DNA of 64,000 bases, from NCBI RefSeq assembly GCF_019097595.1, contig NC_080717.1:21231836-21295835 (forward strand), written 5' to 3'. Origin of the DNA: Hemibagrus wyckioides. Its lineage: Eukaryota > Chordata > Actinopteri > Siluriformes > Bagridae. Below are positions 34,421 through 47,030 of the stretch, piece by piece; the stretch's first letter is position 1; the number at the start of each line of letters is the position of its first letter. The notes beneath the pieces were generated by a model, which was not told where the DNA came from, did no database searches, and worked only from the letters and a program-made list of their open reading frames with translations. The position numbers and the translations under genes are program-made.

Positions 34421-34907
34421 AGTCAATAGTATATATGTATACATGTATATATGTATATGTATATAATGATTAATGACCTTCTTTACTGACCAACAAGCTC
34501 CCTATATAGGCCTATAAATGTTCTCCCAAAATAAGCTGATTTGAAATAATGAAACAACCAGTGTTTGTGTATGAAAATATCATTATCCCCTTGTTGTTTC
34601 ATCCTGAATTTAATGCACAAATACATAAATTGAGGCTATTTAGTGTTTAGTGATTATAAATAGGCTTTATCACGACACTGATATAATTACTAATGAATAA
34701 ATCTGATTATTATTAAGATTATTACTGATGTACAACGTTGCAACAATATTGTCCGTCTTATTTCTCTATCTGTATTCCAACACCCACTTACCCTTTGCTT
34801 TAACATAATAATTTAACGAAATATTTTACAAAAAAATCAGAGAATGAAATTTTACAATAGTTGTTGCGTTGTAATGTATTTATTTCTGCAGTGTATTTCC
34901 ATTTTAG

Positions 34908-34923
34908 TACGCTAGATGGCGCC
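34908..34923. promoter_or_regulatory. CTCF-like site
   Basis: TACGCTAGATGGCGCC resembles the CTCF core (CCASYAGRKGGCRS). It lies between the divergent ctsf and trpt1 genes. Motif match only. Confidence 0.4.
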
Positions 34924-35338
34924 AACATATTAAAATAATAATCATGTATCACTAAATCGCACCTTGCACTTTAAACAAGTAATAATAAACCTTAAACATT
35001 AATAGTAATTTAAAATCTATAATTGTTTTAATATAAAATTAATAAGGGGGAAAAATCCGACTGGTTTTGTAAACGAGTCGCTCTGGAGTCGACTCTTATT
35101 AATGATAAGAACCGAGTGCTGTGATGCACAGAAAAGGCCCAAATCTTAGAGATTTTACATTTTACGTACACTCTATAGAAACCACACTATTTAAATTCAC
35201 TTTATATTTGCATTCCATTTTAAAATCCAAATAGAAATGTAAATTTTCGTCTATTTTTCCAGACGCTTCATGAACTCACTACTCCCATATACTGAACAGG
35301 AGAGTGACGTACGCCGCTGTTTAGGTTCCGTGTAGAAA

Positions 35339-35341
<3 letters not shown>

Positions 35342-35375
<34 letters not shown>
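35342..35375. repeat. (GT)17 microsatellite
   Basis: Perfect GT run about 90 bases upstream of the trpt1 start codon, so within its probable promoter or 5' UTR. Confidence 0.95.
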
Positions 35376-35376
<1 letters not shown>

Positions 35377-35463
35377 GACTCACGGGTGTTTGTATCTGTA
35401 GATTTGTAAACACAACTAGTTTTATTCATATAAAAGTTTTATCTGGTAATAAGTGACGGTTAG

Positions 35464-35746
35464 ATGGACGGGCAGCATCGAGCGAAAGGGAAAAGAGGAA
35501 GCGGAAGAGGAAGACGAGACAACCGAGAAGAGGTGTAACACCCCTAGATACAAAAACTAACACCCAGTGTTTACTATTTATAGTAACTTGGTGAACTTGA
35601 TTAATCTACTTCCTTATTTGAAGTGTACAGTCTTTACTCAATCTTCTTCGTGTTTCTCTTGTAGAGCAGAGATGTGCGTCTGTCCAAATCCCTGTCTTAT
35701 GCCTTGAGACATGGTGCTGCTAAAATGGGGCTTAAAATGGGCTCAG

Positions 35747-35779
<33 letters not shown>

Positions 35780-38082
35780 TTTGTTTATTCTTTATTCCTT
35801 ATTCCTCCCACAGTCCAAAAACATGTACATTAGATTGATTGGTAATTCTAAATTGCCCTTAGGAGTGAGTGTGTGTGGTTGTCTGTCTATATGTGGCCCT
35901 GACCCTGTGCTGGACTGGTGACCTGTTCAGGGTGTACCCCTGCCTTTTGCCCAATGTGTGCTGGGACAGGCTCCAGCAGATCCCCATGACCCTAATTAGA
36001 AATAAAGCAGGTATAGAAAATTGATGGATGGTTCTTAATGTGGAGATCAGGGATTCCCAGGAGTCACAATAATTTTACAATAATTTGTTAAAGTGATCAA
36101 GTTAGTGTATTTTAGTTTATTTAGCCTGTTTAACTAGCCACTGAATTGACCTAAAGTGTTCTCTTGATGGAAAGTCCATGAAAACTGCTCTAGGGCAATA
36201 GCACATAGCTAAACGATTGTTTGTAATGTATATAATATAAATAAAAATGTAAATAATGGGTATACTATGTAACTTAAATTGCTTATGTTTCTAAAACAAG
36301 AATGTCCTAAGGGAGTCCATGATTTGTATATGATTAGAGTTAAAGGAGGTCCTAACTGGAAAAAAGTCCGAGACCCCCCCCCCCCCCCCCTTGGCTGGTT
36401 GTATTGATTTCTTTCCTGTCATTGAATCCAGACGGCTTTGTATTTGTGGACGAACTTCTGACTCATGGACAGTTCAGCTCATTTTCATTGGAGGACGTTG
36501 AGAGAGTGGTGTCTACAAATGAGAAGCAGCGCTTCAAACTGCAGGACCATCCTGAAAATGGACGGCTACAGATCCGTGCCAATCAAGGACATACTGTACA
36601 GGTCAGTGGAGTCAGTATCTCTCCTTTGATAGAAACAAGGTAAGTGTAGCCATGATAAAGCTTATGATTATGTAATAATACTTACTTTGTGCTTTTTTAA
36701 TTTGCTTGACTTTATTTACTGTTCCACAAAGGTTTTATATTCTGATCCTGAAATGTTATAAGGACTCTTTTGTGTGTGTTCAGGTTGAAGACTTAGAATT
36801 GACAGCAGTGGTTCTAGGAGCTCCAGATTGTCCACAGGAGGCTGTTCATGGGTCCTACATGAAGCACTGGCCATCAATCCGTAGCCGGGGCCTGTCTAGG
36901 ATGAGCAGAACACACATCCATCTGGCGCCTGGTCTGCCCGGAGAGGGCCAAGTCATCAGTGGTGCGAGTTGTAAAGAGAATTCAGTGTTTTGGTTTTACT
37001 TCACATGCTGTGAATGCTGTTTCTTTAGTGTTGCACTGGAGTTGTGTCTGCCTCACCCTAATTTTTTGGACTAGATGTTCTAGAGCAGTAGTTCTCAACC
37101 TAGGTCCTGGAGAACCTTTGTTTCTCTCCAGCTGTTTAGATCATTCCCATGTTCTTTAGGTTGATATGGGTGTTGAAGATAAAGCGGTATGTCTAGAGCA
37201 GGGTAACTCAAGATTCATTGTAGAGACCCACTATTCTGGAAGATGGCAATATGACTGAGACATAGAGCTTTCTGTGAGGTTCTGTAGCTAAATAACAGAG
37301 TACATGTGCAATATTCTGTACACATTCATGAGTAAAAATATTTCTTTATCTTATTTTTGGTCAGGTATGAGACATAATTGTGATCTTGCTGTGTACATCA
37401 ATGTCCCCAAAGCTCTAGCAGGTAAGCAGAGAAGCAGAAGCATTTTCATCGTCTTAGTTTACCTCTTAAGATTAACATTTATTTTTTCTTTTCCTTAGAC
37501 GGAATTCAATTTTACTGGTCCGAAAATAAAGTGCTCTTGACGCCAGGTGATGCTGACGGACTGTTGGCTCCTCGATATTTCTTGCGTGCGCAAAGACTGA
37601 CACCTGCAAGTGAGTTTCTCAAACAGCTCTACCACATTTGTATCAAAAGAGTCCACAGGTTTCTGTAGAAACAAATCTGCCACTTGGTAGCCGTGAGTAA
37701 AAACAATGCCACCTTATATGGGTGTATGCAGTGAAGCCTCACAGCTCCAGGGTTTGATCCTGTGAACTGAAGAAGTCAGTTATCAGATGTCACCCAGTAT
37801 CGAATGTACACTGGTGGCATGGGTCATTAGTAAATGTTTTGTTTTCCGGTCATTCTTCAGTAAATATTGTATTCTGGTCAGCGTCTCTGTGGTTTTGATT
37901 CTGGTTTAACGAGTTCGTTAGAGCATGTTCCTCCATTGTCTGTGGCTACTGAAAACTGATTTCATTAGACAATATCATGGGAAATAAATATAACTGCTTT
38001 GGTGATACTTTTTCCTGTAGCATAATAAGAATAACTTAATGTATGTCTTTTAATTGCAGCATGTGAACTTGATCTGGAATAG
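35464..38082 (+). CDS. trpt1: tRNA 2'-phosphotransferase 1
   Basis: Seven exons: 35464-35532, 35665-35746, 36432-36601, 36784-36961, 37365-37421, 37499-37609, 38060-38082, all phases consistent, 229 residues. A basic Arg/Gly/Lys-rich N-terminus (GKRGSGRGRR) precedes the KptA/Tpt1 domain. The conserved catalytic blocks are visible: SKSLSYALRHGA (Arg-His), RLQIRANQGHT (Arg), SRMSRTHIHLAPG and MRHNCDLAVYI (Arg), followed by FYWSENKVLLTPGD. The enzyme takes the 2'-phosphate left at the splice junction of tRNAs and transfers it to NAD+, giving ADP-ribose 1'',2''-cyclic phosphate and nicotinamide. The human protein is slightly longer. The last exon codes only eight residues. The donor of exon 2 sits in a GT microsatellite. 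AATAAA at 38562-38567. Confidence 0.95.
35747..35780. repeat. (GT)n(GA)n microsatellite forming the trpt1 exon 2 donor
   Basis: The run begins with the donor GT itself (CTCAG|GTGTGTGT), continuing as GT to 35769 and then GA. Confidence 0.95.
35812..36030 (-). repeat. Dispersed fish repeat, copy 1 (reverse)
   Basis: Read on the minus strand it contains the family words CTAAGGGCAATTTAGAATTA, ACATGTTTTTGGACTGTGGG, GGAGCCTGTCCCAGCACAC and a terminal CCATCCATCAATTTTC. Four other copies are at 40105, 44040, 49880 and 56740. This is a very common dispersed repeat of fish genomes. I do not assign its class firmly (3' parts of L2-type LINEs look similar). Confidence 0.6.
36374..36390. repeat. C-run (about 17 C)
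   Basis: Mononucleotide run about 40 bases before the acceptor of trpt1 exon 3. Its length may be uncertain in the assembly. Confidence 0.9.
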
Positions 38083-39014
38083 ACAATGGGAAAAGATGGA
38101 TTTGATGACCAAACAAAAAACTACAACTGATCTTTAGCAAAACCATGAACGCCTGTTAATGGTAACCAGCAGCACTGAAATGCAATGGACTGGGAAACCT
38201 GTGTAGCTTAAGTTTCTTAGAGACACCCGATTGCACTGTCAAAGACATACTGTATGAATTGAAGCTTGGTCCCACTGAGCTCCATGTCATACAGACTATC
38301 AGAAAAGAGGCAGGCACTGGTTGTGGTCTGCTCAACTGAAGCCTGCATGATGTTGGATAAAGATAAGGAAGTTCTTTTGTAATGTTTTGTTAAAAAACTG
38401 CTGGTTGATGTGTCACTTCTTGTGCTGGGTATGATAGACTTGTGGTTTCCTCAACTGTCACTTGAATAGTTTGTAATGAGAATATAGTTTAGTTCTAGAA
38501 TGTTTTGTGCGGATTTCTTCGATTATTGATGCAACTATTTATTTTTCTCTTTTGTAATTTAAATAAATCTCTTCTGTAGGTATGTTTAATTAATGCTCCT
38601 GTAGAGACAATGGTTTGAGGTTTCACATTTATTGTCATGTGTATAAGCATCCGTATACAATAAAATACTTGTGCTACAGTCGTGCTCAGACACGGTGCAA
38701 AAATGATCAACAGAATAAAGAGTGTGATAAAGAAATGTCTTTATATATCACACACCTGTCAGTCAGTGGATAGGACAAATGAATGAATATTTCTCTAAGC
38801 CCATTTAAATGGAATGCTATGTGGTTAGAAATCGGACAGAAATTGTAATGATCTTTAAAAAACACACATACACACACTGCAGCTCTTCAGGGAGGTTTTT
38901 CACCACATCAAGCTGTAGCTCTTCATGGTAGCCAGATATGCCTAATATCATTGGAATTTTATACAGCTGTTAACTATAAAATGATCTATAGGTCCTGCTG
39001 GGCATTATTGCAGA
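38083..39014. other. Tail-to-tail region trpt1 / fermt3
   Basis: Holds both 3' UTRs. The plus-strand AATAAA at 38562-38567 (trpt1) and the minus-strand signal TTTATT at 38628-38633 (fermt3) lie about 60 bases apart, so the two transcripts probably end within tens of bases of each other or overlap slightly. Confidence 0.6.
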
Positions 39015-41477
39015 TTAAAGAGCATCATGGCCCCCAGTGAGTTTGTGGAAAAGCTCCTCATTCAGAGCGTCACCGATCTGTCGCACACGCGTGGTCATGA
39101 AGATGTAGCCACCAATGTACTCGTGCACTATCTTACAGTCTGCATTCACACAGCTGAAGGCTACGTTGATGTTGCCATCAAACTCTATGGCCACCTGTAG
39201 AGAAGTGCAATTACAGCATGGTTGAAAATGTTGGACTTCAAATAGAAATGGACTTTTTATTGATTTAATAAATTGAATTGATCATGACTGACCTGTCGTA
39301 TGTCCCAGTTGACGTTCCACTGCCTCATGTTGTTGTAACGCCAGGTCTTCACTACATCCCCCACTCCCAGATCAATACGGATCAGGCGATTGTTGGCAAT
39401 GCCCAAGACCTCGTCTTTACGGCTACCCTTAAATCTGAAATAAATAAAATCAAAATTCACTGCAGCTCTAATTTACATTTTCCCAGTCTAAATTGATATT
39501 CAGTATTAAAAGCTAACCATCGAACAGAAGCCTGGCACCTCCAGTGAAAGCTTTCTGCCTAATACTTTCTTACCTGACCATAAAGTAGGAAATGCCAAAG
39601 TCAGGCAGGGATTGCCAGATCTGGAGGAACTTCAAAATGGCTGCTGTGAGGGAGAGCTGCGCCACATTCTGATAAGCCTCCAGGATCCGTGGAGTTAACT
39701 GCAAATACAAGCAGAGGGCAGGGAATCGTTGTGTTAGTGTTAGGTTTCTACTGTCATTCATAATAACGTTCATATTTTAATATAAAAAAAGATTTATTAT
39801 ATTTTTTTTACTGACAGATGAGTGAAACTTTCCAAATACAAAACATGAATTGTGTTTTGTGTTTTGATTCACGTGTATCTTTTAATATGAACTTTATACA
39901 GATAAACAGAACAAAGTAGGAGTCGTAACTATGGCAGAAAACATTATTACTTACAAATAAAATAATTACAAATTTTTACTGTGTATCATGAGAGTGGTGT
40001 AGCTAAACATCTGCTTCATTCATTTTGTTTTATATTTCGTAGATTTCGTTAGGATGAAATTATATAATTCCTATTTAAAATGCATTTTGACATAATTCTT
40101 ATTTATTTATTTATTCATTCATTTACTGATCTTTAGTAGCCACTTAATCCTAGTCATGGTTGTGATGGATCTGGTGCAAGGAAGGAATTAACAGAACACA
40201 CACACACACACACACACACACTGATTCACATCTAGGGGCAATTTAAACTAGCTTATCCAAGTACAGTTTTTTCATTGGGATATGATGTCCATCATTGATC
40301 TTTGTATAAAAATTGTACAGTAGACATAAAGAATCTATTTTATCTGATTACCTGTTTGGCCTTGTATTTTTTTGTGTAGCGAGGTGAGACAAGGCTCAGT
40401 GTGTTAATGCTGTCATCAGTTTGTGCAGGTGAAACAGATGAACTGGAGCGCTGCATGGCCAAGAAGGTCTGGATGTTTTTCACCTCACTCTGATAAGAAC
40501 TGTCCAGCAAGGTCAGGCCTTTAGACCCCAGCTTACAGGCTGCCATCCACTCAGAGTACTGCTTCTCCTACAGGGAGAGAGGTCATGGAAAGAGAGTATG
40601 GAACAGTAAAATGACTACTTGTGCACATTTTAAACGTATAAGTAGAGAGCTAGCAGCAGGTACATTAGCACAGAAGCCAGAAATAGATTTAACACTTCTG
40701 GTGAAATGAGACGGATTAGATACATGTTGCTTTGTGCCTGTCAAATAAAACATAAGCTTTCACATCATGATGTAAGCTTTCACAGCATTATGATGTCTGT
40801 TTTCTGAGATGCTGCACAAAGCTGATTCCCAAGGCATCCCGCTGTAGTCAGTGTCATCACTTACATTCTCACATCGCAGATACACCTCCGTCATGCCCTC
40901 TGGCACTGGGATGAGGAGTTTGATACAGAACTTCTGTCCTGCTATGTTCACATCAGGAGCCACTTCACAGCCTGCAGAGACACAACCCTGAGGCTTTAGA
41001 AGGCACATTCACTTTCACATAAAAAGAAATGAGTTTGTAAGGGTACAGAAACTACTGACAGCGACTGACAACACTACAAACAGCTTGTGTGCCTCAGTAT
41101 ATAATAATGACATATCAGCCAAGGGCAAACGTTTACACCCCCCATGGTTTTTGAATAGAGGTATAAAAGTTTGAAATGTTACAACAGAATTGTGTGGTAT
41201 GGGGTTTCCTGCAACAAGATACTAATTCAAACCATAATAAAAAATCAACAGAAACATATTCTGTAAAGCGTGAACAACAGCTATGATCCAGGAAGGGTGA
41301 CAACTAAAACCTGCTTCCTCTGAGATGTGAAGTCAGCCAACCACATGTTTATGAACTATATATTTTAAAACTGCAGCTCATCATGCTGCATCATAGCACA
41401 TGTGGTGAAGTCAGACCTCTTCTGTAGACATATATATGACCTCGAAAATGCCCATATTTGGCTTGCATCGCTGTGAT

Positions 41478-41517
<40 letters not shown>

Positions 41518-44500
41518 GCCATACCCAGAGAGCACAGCGAATTATACTCTCTTGGACTCCATATACTACTCAGTTATGGCTGTCTGTGGCATCACTGGGA
41601 TTTTAAGTCACAATTTCCATATGGATAAGGAAATCTTTCTGTTGCACCATTCAGGAGTCCCCTGTCTGTTTGTCCTTAGAGTATGCCAACTTTAGCATTG
41701 AAATGGAAATGTGGCATTTTCCATCTAAAGAAAATCCTTCTTTTGTGATTTCACCTATGTAAGGGCCACTGTAGAAATTTAACTATACGAAATTTGTGTG
41801 TGTGTGTGTGTGTGTGTGTGTATACCTTTCAGATTCATTTGCTGGATGGGCTCCCCATAGCTTTCCTCTTTACTCTTATAATAGAAGATAGAAGTGTCCT
41901 GAAACTTGAACCAGTATTGTTTGTAATCCCTCAGAGTTAGTCTCTTGGGCCTATATATATCAAAACAAGTAAAAATGACTCACAATAAATGATTCTGGTC
42001 CCTTTTTAGTTCTAGAAAAAAGAGTAACTTGAAGACAAAAGATAAATAATTAGTCTTACCGAAATATTTTCAAGTAGTCATGCAGTTCTGGTGGAGTCAA
42101 GTTATCCTAAACAGTTAAAAATAGTCAAAACCTCAAATACATTTCTTAAAAATGCACTTGTATGGTCAAGTGTATGTCCATATCAAACCAAACTAATGTG
42201 TAATGAGGTACATCAGGTAGCGTATAAACAGTTAATCAGCTGCCTACCAGCTGGTTTGTGCTGCTGTTCTCTCCCACTATCTTGACCTCAAGAGATTTCA
42301 AGGCAGAATCCAGGTCATCCATGCCTTGGGTGGGGGTGGAGCTGATATCCTGAGACAGTGACATCTTCCCTATATGGTACTGAGAGAGGAATAGAGACAG
42401 TTTATTTCTATACAGTACTGTATGTGTGGGTGAAGAAAAAGGGTTTTATTTTCGGTATCCACATCAGATTTCGAAATCAACATTTTGAGGAGGATTCTTC
42501 TTTTTGTGGAACTATACACGACAGCACCACCGAAGGTTGGAAGAAAAATAAACAGAATGAAGAAGTGAAAGCGATATTAATATTTATCTTATGAGATTTT
42601 TATTTTGTAAGCTCTGCCATCTAATATATCACCCAGCTGTAACTGGTTATGCCTGTGGCCAGAAGGACTGGTGTGAAGACTGAAACAGATAAGAGAAACA
42701 GAAATAGGAATCATCAATAAAAGGATAGCGAAGAGATCACTACTGGAAATGTAATTTAAATGATGATGTAGGAATAAAATTGAATGGTACCGTCAGTTCA
42801 TTATATGATGCCTTGTGCCTGGTGGCAAGCAAAAGGTGTTTAGGGATGTGCAAAGACCATTACATTTTGATTATAAGTAGAACATAATCAACAATCTAAT
42901 GAAAGATTTTTCTTTTGACTGATGCTCATATGTTGTGCACAAACTGACTAGAAACATGAGCAGTACAAAATTTCTGTTCTGTTTTCAGTCACAGATACAC
43001 ATTGAACTGCACTGCTGCTAGTTTAGTGGGTGTTGCCTGCTTATTGTGGTTTAAAAGCCTTTGTTTATGTCATCCTAAAGCTCTGACCTTTGTTTCCTGT
43101 GGGTGGCTGTAAGGCACCGAGCGAGAAGCAGGTGTAAAGTTCTCTGTAGCTTTGAGAGTCTGTATTGTAATGAACCAACCTGCAGGGCTCCAAACAGCAT
43201 CATTTCTTCCTCAGTGCAGTCGGTGTCCTCCAGCAGAATTGCCCAGCGTGCCTGCTCATACAGCTGCGTCAGGCGCACCTGATCGTACTGCCAGAAATAA
43301 TAAAAGTTTTGAGACATCATACTTGTCATAATTTATAATCTGTATTGCACAGAGGCACTCAGACACACACACACACACTCAGACACACACACACCTTGGG
43401 GTCCATGTCATGAAAGGTGTAGTATTTGAAGCGGAGCCAAAGCTTATCGTTCTCCTGTATCCCCTGCTGCATGAGTGAACGTGATGAATCCAGCCATCTG
43501 AATGAAAAAAAAATGCAGTATAAATGTTTTGCATTCGCAGTATGGAGATTCATTCAGTAGTGTTTGCTGATACCTGGTGTGGATGTGTGTTTTGTCCACC
43601 TTGCTGGCTGGTCGGTAGAGTTTAGCGATGGTCTCTGGAGCAGGAGACGGCTGGCACACAGACAGACTCTTATAGACAGCCTCAGTTTTAGGGGAGTCAG
43701 CGAAATGAGCCGGCATGCCATTATACAGATGTGGATCTGATCCTGGAAGTATGGTTTGATTTGATCTTATCAACTTGATAAAATGTACAGTCAGTGTATT
43801 TTAGGGGTTAATTATTTTTGAGAAGGTAACGATTTAAGTTACACAATTGTGCAAAATACCTGATGTTAGTGGTACGCCTGTAAGCTCGTATTCCTCCTCC
43901 ACAGAATCTTTTTCTTTCTTTTTCTTTTTCTCCTCCACTGGCTTTAGCAGAGACAGTTCCTCTGGGTGGCGGATGTCTGAGAGAGGAAGAAGTAGACGGA
44001 TGGAAACAGAATAAAGTCACTCAAACCTTTCAGTCATTCAATTCATACATTTGTTTATCTTCAGTAACCGCTTTATCTTGGTCATAGTTGCCGTGGGTCC
44101 CAAGGCTTTCCCAGAAGCACTGGGTTTGAGGTGAAACCACTTGAATGGGACACCGTCACATGGCACCATTATTAAACCTAGGATTCATTTAGTGTAGCCA
44201 ATAGCATGTTTTTGTGTTAGGAGGAAACCAGAAAGCCCTGAGGAAACACACATGGACATGTCAACACAGACAGTAGCCCGTACAAGTTGAAATTGCTGGA
44301 ACTGGGAGTCAACAACACTACCCATTGCACCACCATGTCACTTTCCACCCAAATTCTAGATAATAAATTGTTCATTGTGGTGGTTCCACCCTCTGAAAAA
44401 GACAAAAGTTTTTACTTTTGAATACACAGAATCGCCTACACTTTTCCCTTATCACAATAACAACTGGAAACACTTCCAACCTACTATCTTAATCTAACTG

Positions 44501-45441
44501 TATTGATAACTGGCCGCTAGCTGAGCTTCATGAGCTTCATGTTAGTTAGACAGCATCAGACTGACTAGGATTTCTGTGTATGAGCCACATATCAAAAAGC
44601 ATGCCCATAGCAAGTAAGGTCATGATTTGGTATGCAATCACTGAATTATGGCACATTTTGCTTTGACCAAGGCAGACTATTCATAGTATTAGAATAGTTT
44701 CATAGATCTGCTATGAGACCCTGATACACATACTGTATCAAAAATAAATCCACCTGCTGTATTGTGCCATTGATATTTGCAGCATGCTTTGCTTTAATTG
44801 TGAACATTAGCAACATGTTTCTAAGTAAGTTTCTTACTCAAAATCCTGCAGATTCCTCTGACAGTTCGGAACATGGAGCTGGAGAAGCAGACAGGGAACC
44901 GCAAGGTGACTCCGTTAGGAAGGCCCAGCCGCAGAGGCTTGTGTTGACGTGTGAAGAGCAGTCGCGCATCTGCATGAATCCCACATTTGTCAAGTGTCCA
45001 GCCTGTCTGCAAGACCCACTGCTGCTTCTGCTCCCACCAAATCGCATGATCTGACCAGTTCTGCTGCATCTCTAATACAAGAGGTCAAAATATGCAATCA
45101 TTAATGCAGGGGGTTTAATCAGAATATTCTTACTGCATATACAGTATAAAAGAGCATCATAAGAATCCTGTTTTGTTCCAAATATTTGTTAGATTTTGAA
45201 TACTTTGATTTGACTTTTATCTCATCATCTTTTCTGTGAAATCTGTTTGGACGAAACATTTTTTGTTATAAATCCATTAAACTTTCCCAACCATGCAGGA
45301 TGTATGATATAACTCACGTGTTCTGTGTACAATTTTCAGGATAACCCCTCCTATGTGGAGGTCAGAGGTTACGCTGATTTTAACGGGTGGAGCTTCAGGG
45401 CCCAAGTCATCTATACTGACTGACAGGTCCCACGCCGCCAT
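39015..45441 (-). CDS. fermt3: Kindlin-3 (fermitin family member 3)
   Basis: Fourteen coding exons on the minus strand: 45441-45318, 45071-44838, 43976-43860, 43742-43574, 43497-43395, 43287-43180, 42379-42248, 42106-42060, 41950-41826, 40971-40865, 40567-40352, 39698-39574, 39434-39293, 39194-39015. Phases agree, 642 residues (human about 667). Order: F0 ([16 protein letters not shown]), F1 ([20 protein letters not shown]), a Lys/Glu-rich loop ([10 protein letters not shown]), F2 ([27 protein letters not shown]), a PH domain inserted in F2 ([33 protein letters not shown]), then F3 ([34 protein letters not shown]) with a conserved C-terminus. The kindlin F3 domain binds integrin beta tails and co-activates integrins with talin. 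Kindlin-3 is the blood-cell member, and the next-to-TRPT1 position and best remembered matches favour it over kindlins 1 and 2. The exon upstream of the ATG begins at about 45451. Confidence 0.95.
40105..40262 (+). repeat. Dispersed fish repeat, copy 2
   Basis: CCACTTAATCCTAGTCATGG near the left end, a (CA)n run at about 40196-40222, then CTAGGGGCAATTTAAACTAG. Same family as the copy at 35812. In a fermt3 intron. Confidence 0.55.
41483..41514. repeat. (GA)n microsatellite
   Basis: Perfect GA run in a fermt3 intron. Confidence 0.95.
41795..41825. repeat. (GT)n microsatellite next to a fermt3 donor
   Basis: On the minus strand the donor of exon 41826-41950 reads AAAG|GTATACACACAC and runs straight into the CA repeat. 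Confidence 0.95.
43359..43394. repeat. Interrupted (CA)n forming a fermt3 donor
   Basis: On the minus strand the donor of exon 43395-43497 reads CCCAAG|GTGTGTGTGTGT, so the splice site itself is the start of the repeat. Confidence 0.9.
44040..44340 (+). repeat. Dispersed fish repeat, copy 3
   Basis: CTTCAGTAACCGCTTTATCT at the left, AGGAGGAAACCAGAAAGCCC and ATTGCACCACCATG toward the right. Fairly complete copy in the fermt3 intron between exons 43860-43976 and 44838-45071. Confidence 0.65.
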
Positions 45442-45451
45442 CCTCAAGGAG

Positions 45452-46945
45452 CTGGAGAGAAATGAATATATAAATGAGAGAAAGAATATAAGCAATCTCA
45501 ATTAATGGACATATTCATAAAGAAGTGCTACAGACACTGTAATAATCTGAGCATGTTTAAAGGAGCGGTTTGTCATTTTCAGAGATCTCTGCTGTCTGCC
45601 AGGCAAATTTTAATTTCCAGCATCAATTCCATTGGGAAGCTTTCCCTTTCTACATGCAAAGCTGTGAAGGTGCTTATTTTTCTTGGCCATAAAAATGCCT
45701 TTGTTTATTTCCAGTAGTTGTTTTAATACTCCCAGTGTTATAACAGAAAGCATGAATATGTGCTGAGTTCTTACTTTTTCAAACATGTGCTACATAATGT
45801 TCCTGATGATGTACCTCATGGTGCATGCTGTTAAAAAGAATGACTCGGTTTGTCTATCACATGCTAGCACTCACACATGTATGGAGAAATGCACACACTT
45901 CCTTCCACACACATCCCCCTGTGTGCATGACATTACTTTTCCGAATCTTGCCCTGCAATACACTATACTTCCCATTTTTACCACAATCACACTAAAACAT
46001 GCTTCCTCTTTCAGTTAAACATCAACAGCTGCTTTTAACCATACACAGGCATGTGTACACACACACACACACACAGCCCCACCGGCACAGAAGAATGGGG
46101 AAGGGTGGGGACCCAGAGAACGTTAGAACAAATAGACTTATATGATTCAAATATGTTTATCTATATATCTTTACCATGTCCCAGACCCAGACGTTATTGT
46201 GCATATTGTACTTGCTCATGCAACATATTTTAATTGATTAGCTTCATCAGAACGATAATCATATCAAAACGAAGATAAAGGTTTCTCTAAGGTTCTTTCT
46301 AAAGATGGTCAAGCTTTATAAAGGCGCTTCTTCTGAAACTTGTTCTGTAAGGAAAACCCCTTCTAGTAGGATCCTACAAAGAACGTATTAGGATCCCAAG
46401 ATGGACAAACCAGTGTATACTTTACTCTTTACTAGTACATGTAACTTATCAACTTTCATAAATGACTGAATATGAATTAGACATCATATTCATTTGCTTA
46501 GATTTTACACTGATTATAGACATTTAAGATGATGGTAGAGATATGCTGTTCGAAGTAAAGTATATTGCTGCCAATATTTAAGATTAATCAGTTTATATCA
46601 CAAGACTAAATTAAGGACGATGTCGCATAAATATCCTACATTTGCATTTTTTTAAAAACATTAATCTATGTAAATATTGATATTCATATTATTGCTATTG
46701 ATGTTGTCGCCATTGTTGTTGTTGTTTATACCACGATCATAACTGATTAAAAGGACATACCTTTACGTACAATGATGTATTTTCTCACATGCACATTATA
46801 AGGTCATTTCTAAGGCTTTTCAGTCAGATTAGTTTTTAACAGATTGTCTCTTTCAATAGAAGTCCTGCTACTTGATATCAGATAACTATGACGCTCACTA
46901 TTAAGTACAATGTCATCAATGAAACGAGCAATAAAATATGACTAC
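45452..46945. other. fermt3: Probable fermt3 5' UTR intron
   Basis: Between the acceptor just upstream of the ATG exon and the proposed non-coding first exon. Contains a short (CA)n near 46058. Nothing else recognised. Confidence 0.45.
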
Positions 46946-47030
46946 CTTTTCTGTCTTTGGTTGAGTGCAGTGTCTTCACGTCTGAAAATGACTTATATCT
47001 TCCAGCTCGCTTTCACACTGAAGGTGGTAG
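46946..47030 (-). promoter_or_regulatory. fermt3: Candidate non-coding first exon / promoter of fermt3
   Basis: On the minus strand AGACAGAAAAG|GTAGTCA gives a usable donor at 46945/46946, about 1.5 kb upstream of the coding start acceptor. Placement is by splice-site appearance only. The promoter would be immediately to the right. Confidence 0.3.

Larger units (their letters stand above)
33290..35463. other. Head-to-head intergenic region ctsf / trpt1
   Basis: About 2.2 kb between the two start codons. The left end (33290-33430) should hold the ctsf 5' UTR and promoter. The right end (about 35270-35463, with scattered CpG) should hold that of trpt1. The middle is filled by microsatellites, a Tc1 remnant and one CTCF-like site, listed separately. 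Confidence 0.6.

Noticed and set aside
37086..37200. Possible hAT end (CAGTAGTTCTCAACCTAGG) in a trpt1 intron
   Set aside because: The left end looks like a hAT terminus, but no matching inverted end or 8-bp duplication was found. A second CAGGGTAACTCAAG is in the same direction, not inverted.
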